Part shown: positions 10,660-19,851 of the stretch, one piece after another
Layout: the number at the start of each line of letters is the position of its first letter
Numbering within the stretch: position 1 is the first letter of the stretch
DNA from: Paracoccaceae bacterium
Lineage (GTDB): Bacteria > Pseudomonadota > Alphaproteobacteria > Rhodobacterales > Rhodobacteraceae
Length of the DNA: 64,000 bases
Direction of reading: 5' to 3'
Assembly (NCBI GenBank): GCA_020832655.1
Contig: JAFIEF010000001.1
Span: 87,284-151,283 of the forward strand
The notes under the pieces: generated by a model
Database searches by the model: none
What the model saw: only the letters and a program-made list of their open reading frames with translations
What the model was told of the DNA's origin: nothing
Made by a program: the position numbers and the translations under genes

Positions 10660-11943
10660 TCACAATCTTGCGGCAGGGATAGCGGCAGGCGGTGAAAATG
10701 GCCAGTCTTCGCAAGGCTGCGCGCGCCAGCCGCGTGCCAGCCCGGCAAGCGGGGCGGCAATCAGCGTGTCATCGTGCCACAGGGCAGGGCTTGCCAGCAA
10801 CGAGGCACGGGGCAGCAGCCGGTCGTCTTTCGGTCCGCAGTGGCGCAGCCCGTCCGGCCCAAGGGCACGGATTTGCATCTGCGCGGTTTCTATGGCGCCC
10901 GACGCATCCGGCGGGGGCGTCAGCCGCCAGCGCCCGTCCCACTGCTCGCCGACAGGGGTGCGGCAACTGGCCACGGCGTTGTATTCGCGGGTGATGCGCA
11001 GCGTGGTGGCGTTGCGGGTCATCAGGCAGCCATGCAGCGTGGTGCGGCGCGCATGCAGCGCATCCATCAGCGCGCGCAGGCGGGGGCGGTATCCGCTGCC
11101 CGAAATGACACAAAGCACGCGCGCTACCAGCCTGTTGCGCGTATCCGTTGGCAGGGCGTCCAAGAAAGCTGCGTCAAACAGGTAATCGCCATGTTCCCGC
11201 CGCAGGCCGGAGGCGGCACTTTGCGCGGCCAGATAGTCAAGGCTGTCGCGCGCTTGCTGCATCCTGTCGGCGGTTTCGGCCAGCCGTGCAGCCCCCAGCC
11301 CCAGCGGGGCCAGATGCGCCAGCGCCTGACGGGCCTTGATACGGTCAAAGCCGGTGTCGTGATTGCTGGGATCCTCGACCCAGTACTCGGACAGGGCACG
11401 CAGATAGTCGCGCAGCGCGGCGCGCGGCACCCCCAGCATCGGGCGCAGCCACAACATGCCGTGGCTCTGGTCGCAAGGGGCCATTGCTGCCAGCCCTTCA
11501 ACGCCCGACCCGCGTGCAAGGCGCATCAGCAGGGTTTCGGCCTGATCGTCCAGCGTGTGGCCCAGCACAACGGCGTCCAGTCTACCTGCACGCGCCCAGC
11601 CTGACAGCAGCCGCTTGCGCGCCTGCCGGGCCGCATCCTGCAAATTGCCGCTGCCCGACCAGCCCTGCCAGCGCAAGATCTGGTGGGGCAGGCCAAGCGC
11701 TGCGGCGCGTTTGGCGACCAGCGCGGCTTCAGCGGCCGCTTCTGCACGCAGCCCGTGATCGACAGTTGCGACGGCAAGCTGTACCCCGCGCGGGCCTGCC
11801 CAGCCCTGCGCCAGTCGCATCAGCGCCATCGAATCCCCGCCGCCCGACACCGCCAGCCCCAGCGCGCGCAGCGATGCCGGCGCGATCTGCGACATGGCCT
11901 GTTCAAAGGCTTCGATCAGCGATGCGCCAGCTTCGGGGGACAT
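10660..11943 (-). CDS. tilS: tRNA(Ile)-lysidine synthase
   Basis: 427 aa. It converts cytidine-34 of tRNA-Ile(CAU) to lysidine using ATP and lysine. The PP-loop signature LAVSGGGDSMAL lies near residue 30, followed by VATVDHGLRAEA and GHTLDDQAETLLMRLARGSG, all diagnostic of TilS. ATG 11943 (MSPEAGASLIEAF) is 4 bases after the cpoB stop, pointing to translational coupling. The C-terminal part is weakly conserved, as usual for alphaproteobacterial TilS. Confidence 0.94.
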   Translation of the reverse strand: MSPEAGASLIEAFEQAMSQIAPASLRALGLAVSGGGDSMALMRLAQGWAGPRGVQLAVATVDHGLRAEAAAEAALVAKRAAALGLPHQILRWQGWSGSGNLQDAARQARKRLLSGWARAGRLDAVVLGHTLDDQAETLLMRLARGSGVEGLAAMAPCDQSHGMLWLRPMLGVPRAALRDYLRALSEYWVEDPSNHDTGFDRIKARQALAHLAPLGLGAARLAETADRMQQARDSLDYLAAQSAASGLRREHGDYLFDAAFLDALPTDTRNRLVARVLCVISGSGYRPRLRALMDALHARRTTLHGCLMTRNATTLRITREYNAVASCRTPVGEQWDGRWRLTPPPDASGAIETAQMQIRALGPDGLRHCGPKDDRLLPRASLLASPALWHDDTLIAAPLAGLARGWRAQPCEDWPFSPPAAIPAARL

Positions 11944-11947
11944 CCGC

Positions 11948-12745
11948 TCAGAAACAGCCCAGCTCGGTGCCCGCCTGCTGCGCCGCTTCTGCCTGCGCGC
12001 TGTCGGGGAAGTTCTGGCGCAACTCCTCGAACATGACGCAGGCTTCGCTGCGCTGGTCCAACCGCGCAAGGCTCTGGCCCAGTTCCAGCAGCGCCACTGG
12101 TGCATGCGGGCCGGTGGTGTCGGACAGATACAGGTTCAGATAGCTGCGCGCGGCATCGGCTTCCGCCCCCATCTCGCGCTGGGTCTTGGCCAGTGCAAGG
12201 CTGGCTTGCGGCCCCAGCGGGCTGCCGGGATAGGTTTCCAGAAACACGGCCAGCGCGCTGGCCGCTTCCGACATCTCGCCACTGTCGATCAGCGCCCGTG
12301 CCGCGTCAAAGGCGGCCTGTTCGCCCTCGGCCAGTTGTGGCGCTTCGCCAGTGGGTTCGGCGAACGCCCCGCCGCCCAGCGGGCGGGTGGCGGGCAGGGC
12401 GGTGGGGTCGCCGCCTTCCAGTTCGGTCAGGCGGAACTCTATATCGCCGATGCGGTTCGAGGCATCCTCGACCACGCGGCGGATGCGGTGCTCCATCTCT
12501 TCGCTGCGTGCGGTCAGGCGCGAAAGCTCCTCGCGGATGCGTTCCACCCGGTCGATCAGGCTGCCGTCAAACCCCGGCTCTGCCTGCGCGGCCTCGCCCG
12601 ATGACAACTCCTGCGCCAGATCAGCGACAATGGCGCTTAGCGCGCTGATCTCGCTGCGCAGCTGGGCCAGACTTTCGGCCCCCGCCGGGGCCGTGAACGG
12701 CCCAAGCAAGGCGATGGAAATGACAAAGGCTTTGATCACGCGCAT
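11948..12745 (-). CDS. cpoB: Cell division coordinator CpoB (YbgF)
   Basis: 265 aa periplasmic protein. The signal peptide (MRVIKAFVISIALLGPFTAP, then AGA) is followed by a coiled coil (about residues 28-110) and C-terminal TPR-type helices (AAFDAARALIDSGEMSEAAS onward). CpoB links Tol-Pal to peptidoglycan synthesis at the septum. It follows pal by only 5 bases and precedes tilS by 4. ATG 12745 is chosen because it begins the signal peptide. Two cysteines near the C-terminus (SEACVMF and ELGC) are retained. Confidence 0.92.
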   Translation of the reverse strand: MRVIKAFVISIALLGPFTAPAGAESLAQLRSEISALSAIVADLAQELSSGEAAQAEPGFDGSLIDRVERIREELSRLTARSEEMEHRIRRVVEDASNRIGDIEFRLTELEGGDPTALPATRPLGGGAFAEPTGEAPQLAEGEQAAFDAARALIDSGEMSEAASALAVFLETYPGSPLGPQASLALAKTQREMGAEADAARSYLNLYLSDTTGPHAPVALLELGQSLARLDQRSEACVMFEELRQNFPDSAQAEAAQQAGTELGCF

Positions 12746-12750
12746 CGGGG

Positions 12751-13278
12751 TCAACTTGTCCGGCCGCCCGAAATCACGGTCACTGCGCGGCGGTTCAGAT
12801 CCCAGCAGCGCTGCGCGGCGCAAGCCTCGACCGGGCGTTCCTTGCCATAGCTGACCGTACGCATACGATCACGGCTGATGCCCTGGCTGACCAGATACTG
12901 CATCACCGCATTGGCGCGACGCTCGCCCAGCGCGACGTTATATTCGCGCGTGCCGCGTTCATCGGCATGGCCTTCGATGATGATCGGGAAATGCGGGTTG
13001 GCGGTCAGCCAGCGCGCCTGCGCGTTGAGGGTCTGGCGGCCTTCCTCGCTGATGCTGGAACTGTCGGTGGTGAAATGCACCCGGTCGCCGATGCGCTGGT
13101 TGAAATGCGCAATCGAGGTCGGGTCATTGGGGTCGCCCAGCGCCTGCGAGCTGATCCCCTGATCATACCCGCCGAACCCGTCGGCCCCGCCGCCGCCGAA
13201 CATGCCGGGGCGCGGGTTGTTGCACGCCGCCAGCGCGAGCGTGGCCAGCAGAAGGGCTGTCTTGGTCGTGAAATTCAT
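12751..13278 (-). CDS. pal: Peptidoglycan-associated lipoprotein Pal
   Basis: 175 aa. The lipobox LALAAC near residue 19 marks lipidation and outer-membrane anchoring. The C-terminal OmpA-like domain carries the peptidoglycan-binding motif IIIEGHADERGTREYNVALG and RRANAVMQYL. A Gly-rich linker follows the lipid cysteine. Two ATGs are possible (13287 and 13278); an AAGGGA sequence is too close to the first but about 10 bases from the second, so 13278 is preferred. It is part of the tolB-pal-cpoB run. Confidence 0.95.
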   Translation of the reverse strand: MNFTTKTALLLATLALAACNNPRPGMFGGGGADGFGGYDQGISSQALGDPNDPTSIAHFNQRIGDRVHFTTDSSSISEEGRQTLNAQARWLTANPHFPIIIEGHADERGTREYNVALGERRANAVMQYLVSQGISRDRMRTVSYGKERPVEACAAQRCWDLNRRAVTVISGGRTS

Positions 13279-13317
13279 GTCGGTCATGTCCCTTGGTTCA
13301 GGTGGTTGTTTATGTGC

Positions 13318-14640
13318 TCAGGGCCGCAACGGTCCCCAGGCAGGGTCAGAGGCCGGTCCCGGCGTTGGCAGCCGCCGCAGATTGCGCCCGGTGATATCGA
13401 CGGAATACAGCGCCGGATCCCCCCCTGCTGCTTCGCGCGTGAACATCACGACGCGCCCATTGGGTGACCATGTCGGGCCTTCGTCAAGAAAAGATGCCGT
13501 GAGCAGCCGCTCTTCGGAGCCGTCAGTGCGCATGACCCCGATATGAAAGCGCCCGGCATGGGATTTGGTGAACGCGATCAGATCCCCGCGCGGCGACCAG
13601 ACCGGGGTGGAATAGCGCCCCTGCCCGAAGCTGATGCGCCGCGCCTCGCCGCCAGAGGCGGGCATGACATATAGCTGACTGGTGCCAGAGCGGTCGGATT
13701 CAAACACGATCTGGCGCCCATCGGGCGAAAAGCTGGGTGCTGTCGCGATCGAGGGCGAAGAGGTCAGCTGGCTCATCTGACCCGAGCGCATGTCAAGGCG
13801 GTACAGATCGGTATTGCCCCCGCGCGCGGCCGAAAACACCAGCGATTGCCCGTCAGGCGCAAAGCGCGGCGAAAATGTCATCGCACCGGGGATTTCGCCG
13901 ACAAGCTGGCGCTGGCCGGTGGCAAGCGTCATCAGCCCGATGCGCGGGCTGCCGGTTTCATAGGTGGTGTAGACCGCGCGTTCCCCATCGGGCGAGACGC
14001 GCGGCGCGATGACAAGGCTGCGTCCATCGGTCAGGTATTCGACATTCTCGCCATCCTGATCCATGATCGCCAGCCGCTTGGCGCGGTTTTCACGCGGGCC
14101 GGATTCGGATATGAACACCACGCGGCTGTCGAAATACCCGTCTTCGCCGGTGATCCGGCTATAGACTGCATCCGACACCTTATGCGCCATGCGCCGCCAG
14201 TTGCTGGTCGATCCGCCAAATTGCAGCCCCTGGCCCATCTGCTGGCCCGAGACCACATCAAAGAGGCGAAACTTCACCTCCATCCGGTTGCCGGAAACCG
14301 ATACCGCGCCGGTGATCAGCGCCTGCACATTGATCGCGCGCCAGTCGGCATAGCTGACGCCTGCATCAAAGCTGCTGACCCGCGCAATATGGGCCGAGCG
14401 CGGCACTTCGCGAAACAGGCCAGTATTGGCCAGATTATTGGCGACCACCCGCCCCAGCGCTTCGTTGTATTGCTGGCCTGCGTTGTTTTCGGCCACGAAA
14501 TCGGGCATCGCGAAGGGCATGGGTTCGATCACCCCTTCGGTGATCTGCAACCGCAGGGGTTGCGCCTGCGCCGCATCGGGCGGGGCAACAAGCCCCAGAA
14601 ACAGCACCATCAGGGGCGCAAGAAGGGACAGCCGTGTCAT
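13318..14640 (-). CDS. tolB: Tol-Pal system beta-propeller protein TolB
   Basis: 440 aa periplasmic protein. A signal peptide (about residues 1-27, ending AAQA) is followed by the N-terminal TolB domain and a six-bladed WD40-like propeller with repeated SPDG/APDG blade motifs ([52 protein letters not shown]). It binds Pal and TolA. Its start overlaps the tolA stop by 4 bases (ATGA), showing coupling. Confidence 0.97.
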   Translation of the reverse strand: MTRLSLLAPLMVLFLGLVAPPDAAQAQPLRLQITEGVIEPMPFAMPDFVAENNAGQQYNEALGRVVANNLANTGLFREVPRSAHIARVSSFDAGVSYADWRAINVQALITGAVSVSGNRMEVKFRLFDVVSGQQMGQGLQFGGSTSNWRRMAHKVSDAVYSRITGEDGYFDSRVVFISESGPRENRAKRLAIMDQDGENVEYLTDGRSLVIAPRVSPDGERAVYTTYETGSPRIGLMTLATGQRQLVGEIPGAMTFSPRFAPDGQSLVFSAARGGNTDLYRLDMRSGQMSQLTSSPSIATAPSFSPDGRQIVFESDRSGTSQLYVMPASGGEARRISFGQGRYSTPVWSPRGDLIAFTKSHAGRFHIGVMRTDGSEERLLTASFLDEGPTWSPNGRVVMFTREAAGGDPALYSVDITGRNLRRLPTPGPASDPAWGPLRP

Positions 14641-15833
14641 CTTAGCCTCATGCCTTCAGGGTTGAATGTAATCTCTATATCACGCCATGCATCATATTGC
14701 TCGGGCGGCAGACCATAGCCATCCCCGGCGCAGCGGATGATTGCGCGCCGTGCGGCCTCGAACGCCTGCGACACCGCGGCCTCGGACCCGCCAGAGGCTT
14801 CGATCACGCGGATCGTGCCTGCCTCCGGCATTGCCGAGGGGGTCATGGAAAAGCCCAGCGTCACAGTAACCTGAAGCGCGTCGGTCGACAGTGCGCCGAT
14901 ATTCCAGCATTGCTGGATCGCCAGCCGCAGCGCATCGGCCTGACCTGCCGACAGTGAAGCCGATCTGCTGGCGGACGCGGGGTTTGCAGGTTCCGACATC
15001 GCCGCAGCCAGCGCATCGGCGATGGCTTGCGCGGCAGGGTCATCGCGCTCTGACGCCTGGGGCGTTGGCGCGGGGGGGGCGGGAGGTGTCGGTTCCGCCT
15101 CGGTGGTTTCAGTCGGTTCGGGCGCGGGGGCTGGCGGGTCGGGGCGCGCAGGGCGCGCGCGCGGGCGCTGGCTTAGATCAGGGGCCGCTGCCGCGCGCTC
15201 CATCGCGCTGTCATCGGTTTCGGTGGCTTCGGTCACGATCTCGGTCGTGGCCTCTGGCGGCGCGGTCTCGGTCTGTTCGGGTTCGGCCAGCGTGACATCG
15301 GCCTGCGGGTCAGGGCGCGCTGCGGGCTGGGCGGCGATGTCGGTCTCGGCGGTATCGGGGGGCGCTTCGGTCGGGGTCGGGGCGACGCGATCCACCGGGC
15401 GCGGGCGCGGGCGCTGGCTGACCCCCGGTGTCGGCAGCGGGGCGAACACCACCCCGCCAGCGGGGGGCGTGGCTGGTTCCGGCTCTGGCGCGGGGGTGGG
15501 GGCGGGTGCCGGAACAGGTTCCGGCGCGCGGATTTCCGGCTCCGGGGCCGGGACCGGTTGTGGCTCCGGCTCCGGCTCTGGCTCTGGCGCGGGGGGTGGC
15601 GGGGCCGGGTCCGGCGCGGGGGCGGCGGGTTCCGGCATCGGGCGCGGCGCGCTCAGCGCGGCGAATTCTTCAACCGAGATCAGCGAGACATCGGTCACCG
15701 GCGTTGCGCGGTCGCGGGTCGGTGCCTGAAAGATATCAAACAGCATGACCCATGCAATCAGGCCAAGATGCGCCACACCCGAGACCTTCTGTCCCGTGTC
15801 CATGCGCGCCCATATGTCCCTTGCGCCTGTCAT
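14637..15833 (-). CDS. tolA: Cell envelope protein TolA
   Basis: 398 aa. One N-terminal membrane helix ([19 protein letters not shown], about residues 18-36), then about 230 residues extremely rich in Pro, Glu, Ala and Thr with PAPEPEPEP-like runs, then a TonB/TolA-like C-terminal domain ([35 protein letters not shown]). It spans the periplasm to connect TolQR with TolB/Pal. The composition replaces the Lys/Ala helix of enterobacterial TolA. An internal start at 15803 (MDTGQKVSG) matches other alphaproteobacterial TolA N-termini and is a fair alternative. Confidence 0.9.
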   Translation of the reverse strand: MTGARDIWARMDTGQKVSGVAHLGLIAWVMLFDIFQAPTRDRATPVTDVSLISVEEFAALSAPRPMPEPAAPAPDPAPPPPAPEPEPEPEPQPVPAPEPEIRAPEPVPAPAPTPAPEPEPATPPAGGVVFAPLPTPGVSQRPRPRPVDRVAPTPTEAPPDTAETDIAAQPAARPDPQADVTLAEPEQTETAPPEATTEIVTEATETDDSAMERAAAAPDLSQRPRARPARPDPPAPAPEPTETTEAEPTPPAPPAPTPQASERDDPAAQAIADALAAAMSEPANPASASRSASLSAGQADALRLAIQQCWNIGALSTDALQVTVTLGFSMTPSAMPEAGTIRVIEASGGSEAAVSQAFEAARRAIIRCAGDGYGLPPEQYDAWRDIEITFNPEGMRLR

Positions 15834-15871
15834 CTGCCAGAAATGGCCTTTACCCTGGAACTCTGGATGCC

Positions 15872-16342
15872 CTAGTCAGCGCTGCCATCAAAACGCGGCC
15901 CGCCCTGATCGGTGACCAGCCCGATATTGTTGAACCCGCCCGCATTCAGCGCGCCCATCACCTGCACCACGCGCTCATAGGGGATGGCCCCGTCGGCGCG
16001 CAGAAACACGCGTGTGTCGCGCCGCTCGGCAGCGATGGCGCGCAGTTGCGGAATCAGATTGGCGGCCTCGACTTCCTCTGACATGATCATCACCGCGCCG
16101 TCATTGGTCAGGGTGATCGCCAGCGGCTCTTCCTGCTCTGCAGGCAGCGCCCCGGCTGAAGTGCGCGGCAATTCCACCGGCACGCCCACGGTCAGCATCG
16201 GCGCTGCAACCATGAAGATGATGAGCAGCACCAGCATTACATCGACAAAGGGCGTGACGTTGATTTCGGACATGCGCGCGGCCCCGCCGCGGCGCCTGCG
16301 CCGCCCGGTCCCGCCGCCCTTTTTCATGAACTGCGCGCCCAT
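15872..16342 (-). CDS. tolR: Tol-Pal proton-channel subunit TolR
   Basis: 156 aa ExbD/TolR family. A basic N-terminus rich in Arg and Gly precedes MSEINVTPFVDVMLVLLIIF, which holds the membrane helix and the conserved proton-pathway aspartate. The periplasmic domain follows. It works with TolQ as the proton-motive-force motor for TolA. Its ATG lies 3 bases after the tolQ stop. Confidence 0.96.
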   Translation of the reverse strand: MGAQFMKKGGGTGRRRRRGGAARMSEINVTPFVDVMLVLLIIFMVAAPMLTVGVPVELPRTSAGALPAEQEEPLAITLTNDGAVMIMSEEVEAANLIPQLRAIAAERRDTRVFLRADGAIPYERVVQVMGALNAGGFNNIGLVTDQGGPRFDGSAD

Positions 16343-16345
16343 TAC

Positions 16346-17044
16346 TCAGGCCGCGTCCAGTTGCCGCGACAGGATGGTGTTGAACTCATCGGCAAAGCCT
16401 TCATAGCCTTGGATGATCTCGTCACTGTCATCGGTCAGCTTGTTATAGAAAATCGTCGCCGGAATTGCCGCAAGCAGCCCCAGCCCGGTGGCCAGAAGCG
16501 CCTCGGCGATGCCCGGCGCGACAACGGCCAGATTGGTCGATTGCGCCAGCGCGATTTCCTCGAATGCGTGCTTGATCCCCCAGACAGTGCCGAACAGCCC
16601 GATAAACGGGCTGGCAGAGCCCACCGAGGCCAGGAAGGTCAGCCCGCTGGTCAGCCCGCGCGCCTCGCGGGTGATGGCCACATCCATTGACCGGTCAATG
16701 CGCGCCACCGCACCGGGGATCAGCCGCCCATCGGCACGATGCGAGCGTTGCCATTCGGTCATGCCCGCGGCAAACACGCGCTGCGGCGAGGTGCCGGGGT
16801 TGGGGCCAAGCTGCTGATACAGCTCGTCCAGCGGCTCGCCCGACCAGAAGGCCAGGTCGAACTCCTCTGCCTGTGCGCGCGCGCGGCGATAGACCAGATG
16901 TTTCTGGATGATGATGGCCCATGACCAGAACGAGGCCACGATCAGGATGATCATCACCAGCTGCACTGTCAGGGTGGCACGCGCAAACAGCGCGATGAGG
17001 GAGAAATCAATCTCCTGCGTCAGGGTAACAGTTGTCGGGTCCAT
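16346..17044 (-). CDS. tolQ: Tol-Pal proton-channel subunit TolQ
   Basis: 232 aa MotA/TolQ/ExbB family with three transmembrane helices (about residues 15-37, 130-155 and 172-195), including LASVGSASPFIGLFGTVWGI and GIAEALLATGLGLLAAIPAT, the family hallmarks. It forms the inner-membrane channel with TolR. ATG 17044 is preferred to a GTG four codons upstream (17056) because family members have about a dozen residues before the first helix region. A 106-base gap separates it from ybgC, with a possible separate promoter. Confidence 0.95.
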   Translation of the reverse strand: MDPTTVTLTQEIDFSLIALFARATLTVQLVMIILIVASFWSWAIIIQKHLVYRRARAQAEEFDLAFWSGEPLDELYQQLGPNPGTSPQRVFAAGMTEWQRSHRADGRLIPGAVARIDRSMDVAITREARGLTSGLTFLASVGSASPFIGLFGTVWGIKHAFEEIALAQSTNLAVVAPGIAEALLATGLGLLAAIPATIFYNKLTDDSDEIIQGYEGFADEFNTILSRQLDAA

Positions 17045-17150
17045 GTCACTGCTCACTCAAGAAGGGCCGCCTCTGGCGGGCGGTTTGCTTTGCGCCAGAG
17101 CATACAGGAAATAAAGCCCCACACCAACACAAGCGTGTTATAGTTTTGGT

Positions 17151-17567
17151 TTATGGGTCTGCGCCCTGGCCTGGATTTTGCGGCAGATGCGCGGTCAGTT
17201 GCCGGGGCAGGGGCCGGGGGCGGCCAGTATCGCCCAGACAAACCAGCGTGACCTGCGCATCAAACAGCAACCGACCCGCGCGCAGCACTTGCTGGGCCAG
17301 CACCAGCCGCGCACCGGAATGGCTGACAGGGGCGGTAGTGACATCAAGCAGATCATCGAAATGCGCTGGCGCCAGATAATCGGCCTCGACCCGGCGCACG
17401 GCAAAGACGCCTTCGCCCGCAGCCTTCATCGCCGCCTGATCAAACCCGAGAGCGCGCACCCATTCGCTGCGCGCGCGTTCGATGTATTTCAGGTAATTGG
17501 CGTAATAGACAATGCCCGCAAGGTCGGTGTCTTCGTAATAGACGCGGATCTGGTGGGTGTGGGTCAT
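17151..17567 (-). CDS. ybgC: Tol-Pal-associated acyl-CoA thioesterase YbgC
   Basis: 138 aa hot-dog fold thioesterase. The active-site stretch YYEDTDLAGIVYYANYLKYI contains the catalytic aspartate, followed by ERARSEW. YbgC hydrolyses short acyl-CoA thioesters and is encoded with tol-pal in most proteobacteria. Its start overlaps the stop of the beta-helix membrane protein gene by 4 bases, tying it to the lolCD run upstream. Confidence 0.94.
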   Translation of the reverse strand: MTHTHQIRVYYEDTDLAGIVYYANYLKYIERARSEWVRALGFDQAAMKAAGEGVFAVRRVEADYLAPAHFDDLLDVTTAPVSHSGARLVLAQQVLRAGRLLFDAQVTLVCLGDTGRPRPLPRQLTAHLPQNPGQGADP

Positions 17568-19162
17568 TTGATGTTATCCGTCTTGATCAGCCCCGAAAAA
17601 CCCGCCACCGCAAGCAGGGTCAGCGCCCAGCCTGCGATGATATGCAGCCAAAGATAGAACCTTGCGAACTTGCCAAATGGCTGCGAGTCGTCGGGGATCC
17701 AGTAGCTTTGCATTTCCAGCGACAGGATCGGAAGCAAGCTGTCTGCGGAATAGATATACGGGTTGAACTGCGGATGGCCGCGTCCCTCGGGTGTTGTGTG
17801 AAAACACTCCAACCGGCCTTGGCCTTTCTGCCGCAACCCGCTTGTGGCTTCATTATCCCCAACCAGCCTAACCGTTTCGGTGGCATCAACGCCGCACAAG
17901 ACCCATTCTGCCGAGCGTTGGATTTGCGGCAGATTTGGCTTCACTTCGTCGCGCGCAAAGGCCGTTCCGAATATCCAGACACCCAACAGATATGGAACCA
18001 GCAACCAAGCGGCGGCCAGCAGCGGCCTGCGCCCGTAAGCGACTGTAGCACCAAGGATGCGATCCCAGAACGCGAACCAGTAGTAATCCTCGAACAGATA
18101 CGCGCGGCGCAACCGGTGGCGCCGCGCCTCGCGCTGCAGGCGCTCCTTTTCGATCAGGATTTTCGTGGCCTCCGCCCCATGCCCCATCTCGCGTAGCACC
18201 TTGGCGCAGTGCTCATAGGGGTCGGGCCAGAAATCTTGGCCGTAGTCTTGCGGTTTCTGTAGTGCCAGCCATGTCTTTCGGGTTTCTGCGTCTATAGGCG
18301 AGCGCCCCAGAAACGCGCCAAAGCGGCAACGCTTTAGAATCAATTCCGGCGGCCAGCAGGCCGGATCGTCATTGATGGCCCCCAAACTCGCGCCGGTCAG
18401 GTCAATGCAGCCGCTGACCTTGGCCCCTTCGCGCAAGAAAAATGTGCCAGTTATCTTGGCCCCGTCACAATTCAGTGCCTTGCTCTTGGCCTGCAACTCC
18501 GCGCCGGTGCAGGACAGATCGCCCCCCAGTCGCGCGCCCAGCAGCCGCACCTCGCCCGCGATTTTGGCATTGCTCAGAAAGACACTGCCCTCGGCCTGCA
18601 TCCCGTCACACCTCAGCGCATTGCCCTTGGCCTGCAACTCTGCGCCGGTGCAGGACAGTTCGCCGCCCAGCCGCGCGCCCAGCAGCTGCACCTCGCCCGC
18701 GATTTTGGCCTCGCGCAGAAAGACGCCGCCCTCGACCTGCAAGCGATCTGCCGTAATGGCGGCTTTTACGTCAGAGCTATGCAGAAACAGGTTTTTGAGC
18801 TTGGCAGAGCGCAGGATGATCGGGTCAGGGATATGGCAGAATACCAGCGCCAGATCATGGGGCAGGGTGGCGCCTTCGAAATCCAGCCCTTTGGTGCCTC
18901 CGCTGTTGTCGTCATCGCCAAGAATATACGCCCCCCAAACCCGCAACCCCGTTTCCGGCAGTCGGCAAGCGTCGCAGCCGCCAAGGGCAAGGAAGCGGAT
19001 GAAACTGGCGCGCAGGGTTACTTCCTCGGTGGCGCTGACCGGCACGCTGTTTGAGACCCTAAAGACCTTGCGATTGCCCGCTTGCAGCCATTTGACCAAC
19101 GCGTCTTCGGCAGGGGTGAAGGGCGCGAAGTCTTGCAGCGCTTTTCCCTGCCCGCCGCTCAT
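17564..19162 (-). CDS. Beta-helix repeat membrane protein of unknown function
   Basis: 532 aa. The N-terminal 100 residues show no recognised domain but contain [20 protein letters not shown]. Residues about 105-290 form a pentapeptide-like right-handed beta-helix with coils such as [20 protein letters not shown] and [10 protein letters not shown]. Two successive units are nearly identical, matching a 141-bp DNA repeat. A charged helical region (residues 300-360, [20 protein letters not shown]) leads to two C-terminal transmembrane helices near 380-405 and 505-525, with a cysteine-bearing loop between. Similar repeat proteins are sometimes labelled membrane oxidoreductases without proof. It overlaps lolD and ybgC by 4 bases each, so it is translated in the lol-tol operon. 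Confidence 0.75.
   Translation of the reverse strand: MSGGQGKALQDFAPFTPAEDALVKWLQAGNRKVFRVSNSVPVSATEEVTLRASFIRFLALGGCDACRLPETGLRVWGAYILGDDDNSGGTKGLDFEGATLPHDLALVFCHIPDPIILRSAKLKNLFLHSSDVKAAITADRLQVEGGVFLREAKIAGEVQLLGARLGGELSCTGAELQAKGNALRCDGMQAEGSVFLSNAKIAGEVRLLGARLGGDLSCTGAELQAKSKALNCDGAKITGTFFLREGAKVSGCIDLTGASLGAINDDPACWPPELILKRCRFGAFLGRSPIDAETRKTWLALQKPQDYGQDFWPDPYEHCAKVLREMGHGAEATKILIEKERLQREARRHRLRRAYLFEDYYWFAFWDRILGATVAYGRRPLLAAAWLLVPYLLGVWIFGTAFARDEVKPNLPQIQRSAEWVLCGVDATETVRLVGDNEATSGLRQKGQGRLECFHTTPEGRGHPQFNPYIYSADSLLPILSLEMQSYWIPDDSQPFGKFARFYLWLHIIAGWALTLLAVAGFSGLIKTDNIK
18486..18743 (-). repeat. 141-bp tandem repeat inside the beta-helix gene
   Basis: About 117 bases starting at 18486 recur, with few changes, from 18627; the period of 141 bp equals 47 codons. 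The repeat encodes successive beta-helix coils ([16 protein letters not shown] unit). High nucleotide identity suggests recent internal duplication or gene conversion and a site for copy-number variation. Confidence 0.75.
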
Positions 19163-19851
19163 CCCGAAGCCCCTTTTGTGATCCGGCCATCCGCCATCCG
19201 CAAGACGCGATCCATGCGGCGGGCAAGGTCAAGATTATGGGTGGCGATCAGCGCTGACAGGCCGGTATCGCGCACCAATGTCATCAGCGCGTCAAACACC
19301 TGATCAGAGGTCGCGGGGTCCAGATTGCCGGTGGGTTCATCGGCCAGAAGCAGGCTTGGCCCATTGGCCAGCGCGCGGCAGAACGCAACCCGCTGCTGCT
19401 CTCCCCCCGACAGCGCGGCGGGGCGGTGATCTGCGCGCGCACCCACCCCCACACGGGCCAGCAGATCGCGCGCGCGGGTTTCGGCCTGCGCTTTGGGCAC
19501 GCCATTGGCAAGCTGCGGCAGCACCACATTTTCCAGCGCGCTGAATTCGGGCAGCAGATGGTGGAACTGATAGATGAACCCCACCTGACCCCGCCTTGCC
19601 GCCGTGCGCGCACCATCGCCCAGCCGGGTCATGTCGGCCCCGTTGATCACCACTGCCCCCTGATCAGGGGTATCGAGCAGCCCGGCAATGTGCAGCAATG
19701 TCGATTTGCCCGCGCCCGAAGGGGCCACCAGCGCCACCACCTCGCCCCGGTCCAGCGTCAGCGCGGCCCCATCCAGCACCCGCACCTCATTCGGGCGGCC
19801 CTTGTTGTAGGTTTTGTGGATGTCCTGCAACAGCAGCGTCTGGTCATTCAT
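19159..19851 (-). CDS. lolD: Lipoprotein-releasing ABC transporter ATPase LolD
   Basis: 230 aa. Walker A (APSGAGKST), Q-loop region, signature [20 protein letters not shown] and Walker [14 protein letters not shown] are all present. LolD powers extraction of outer-membrane lipoproteins from the inner membrane with LolC/E. Its ATG overlaps lolC by 8 bases and its stop overlaps the next gene by 4. Confidence 0.95.
   Translation of the reverse strand: MNDQTLLLQDIHKTYNKGRPNEVRVLDGAALTLDRGEVVALVAPSGAGKSTLLHIAGLLDTPDQGAVVINGADMTRLGDGARTAARRGQVGFIYQFHHLLPEFSALENVVLPQLANGVPKAQAETRARDLLARVGVGARADHRPAALSGGEQQRVAFCRALANGPSLLLADEPTGNLDPATSDQVFDALMTLVRDTGLSALIATHNLDLARRMDRVLRMADGRITKGASG

Noticed and set aside
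15022-15729. Gly/Ser/Ala-rich 235-codon frame opposite tolA, looking like a PE-PGRS or silk-type protein
   Set aside because: It is the reverse of the Pro/Glu/Ala-rich tolA spacer; no ribosome site or independent evidence.
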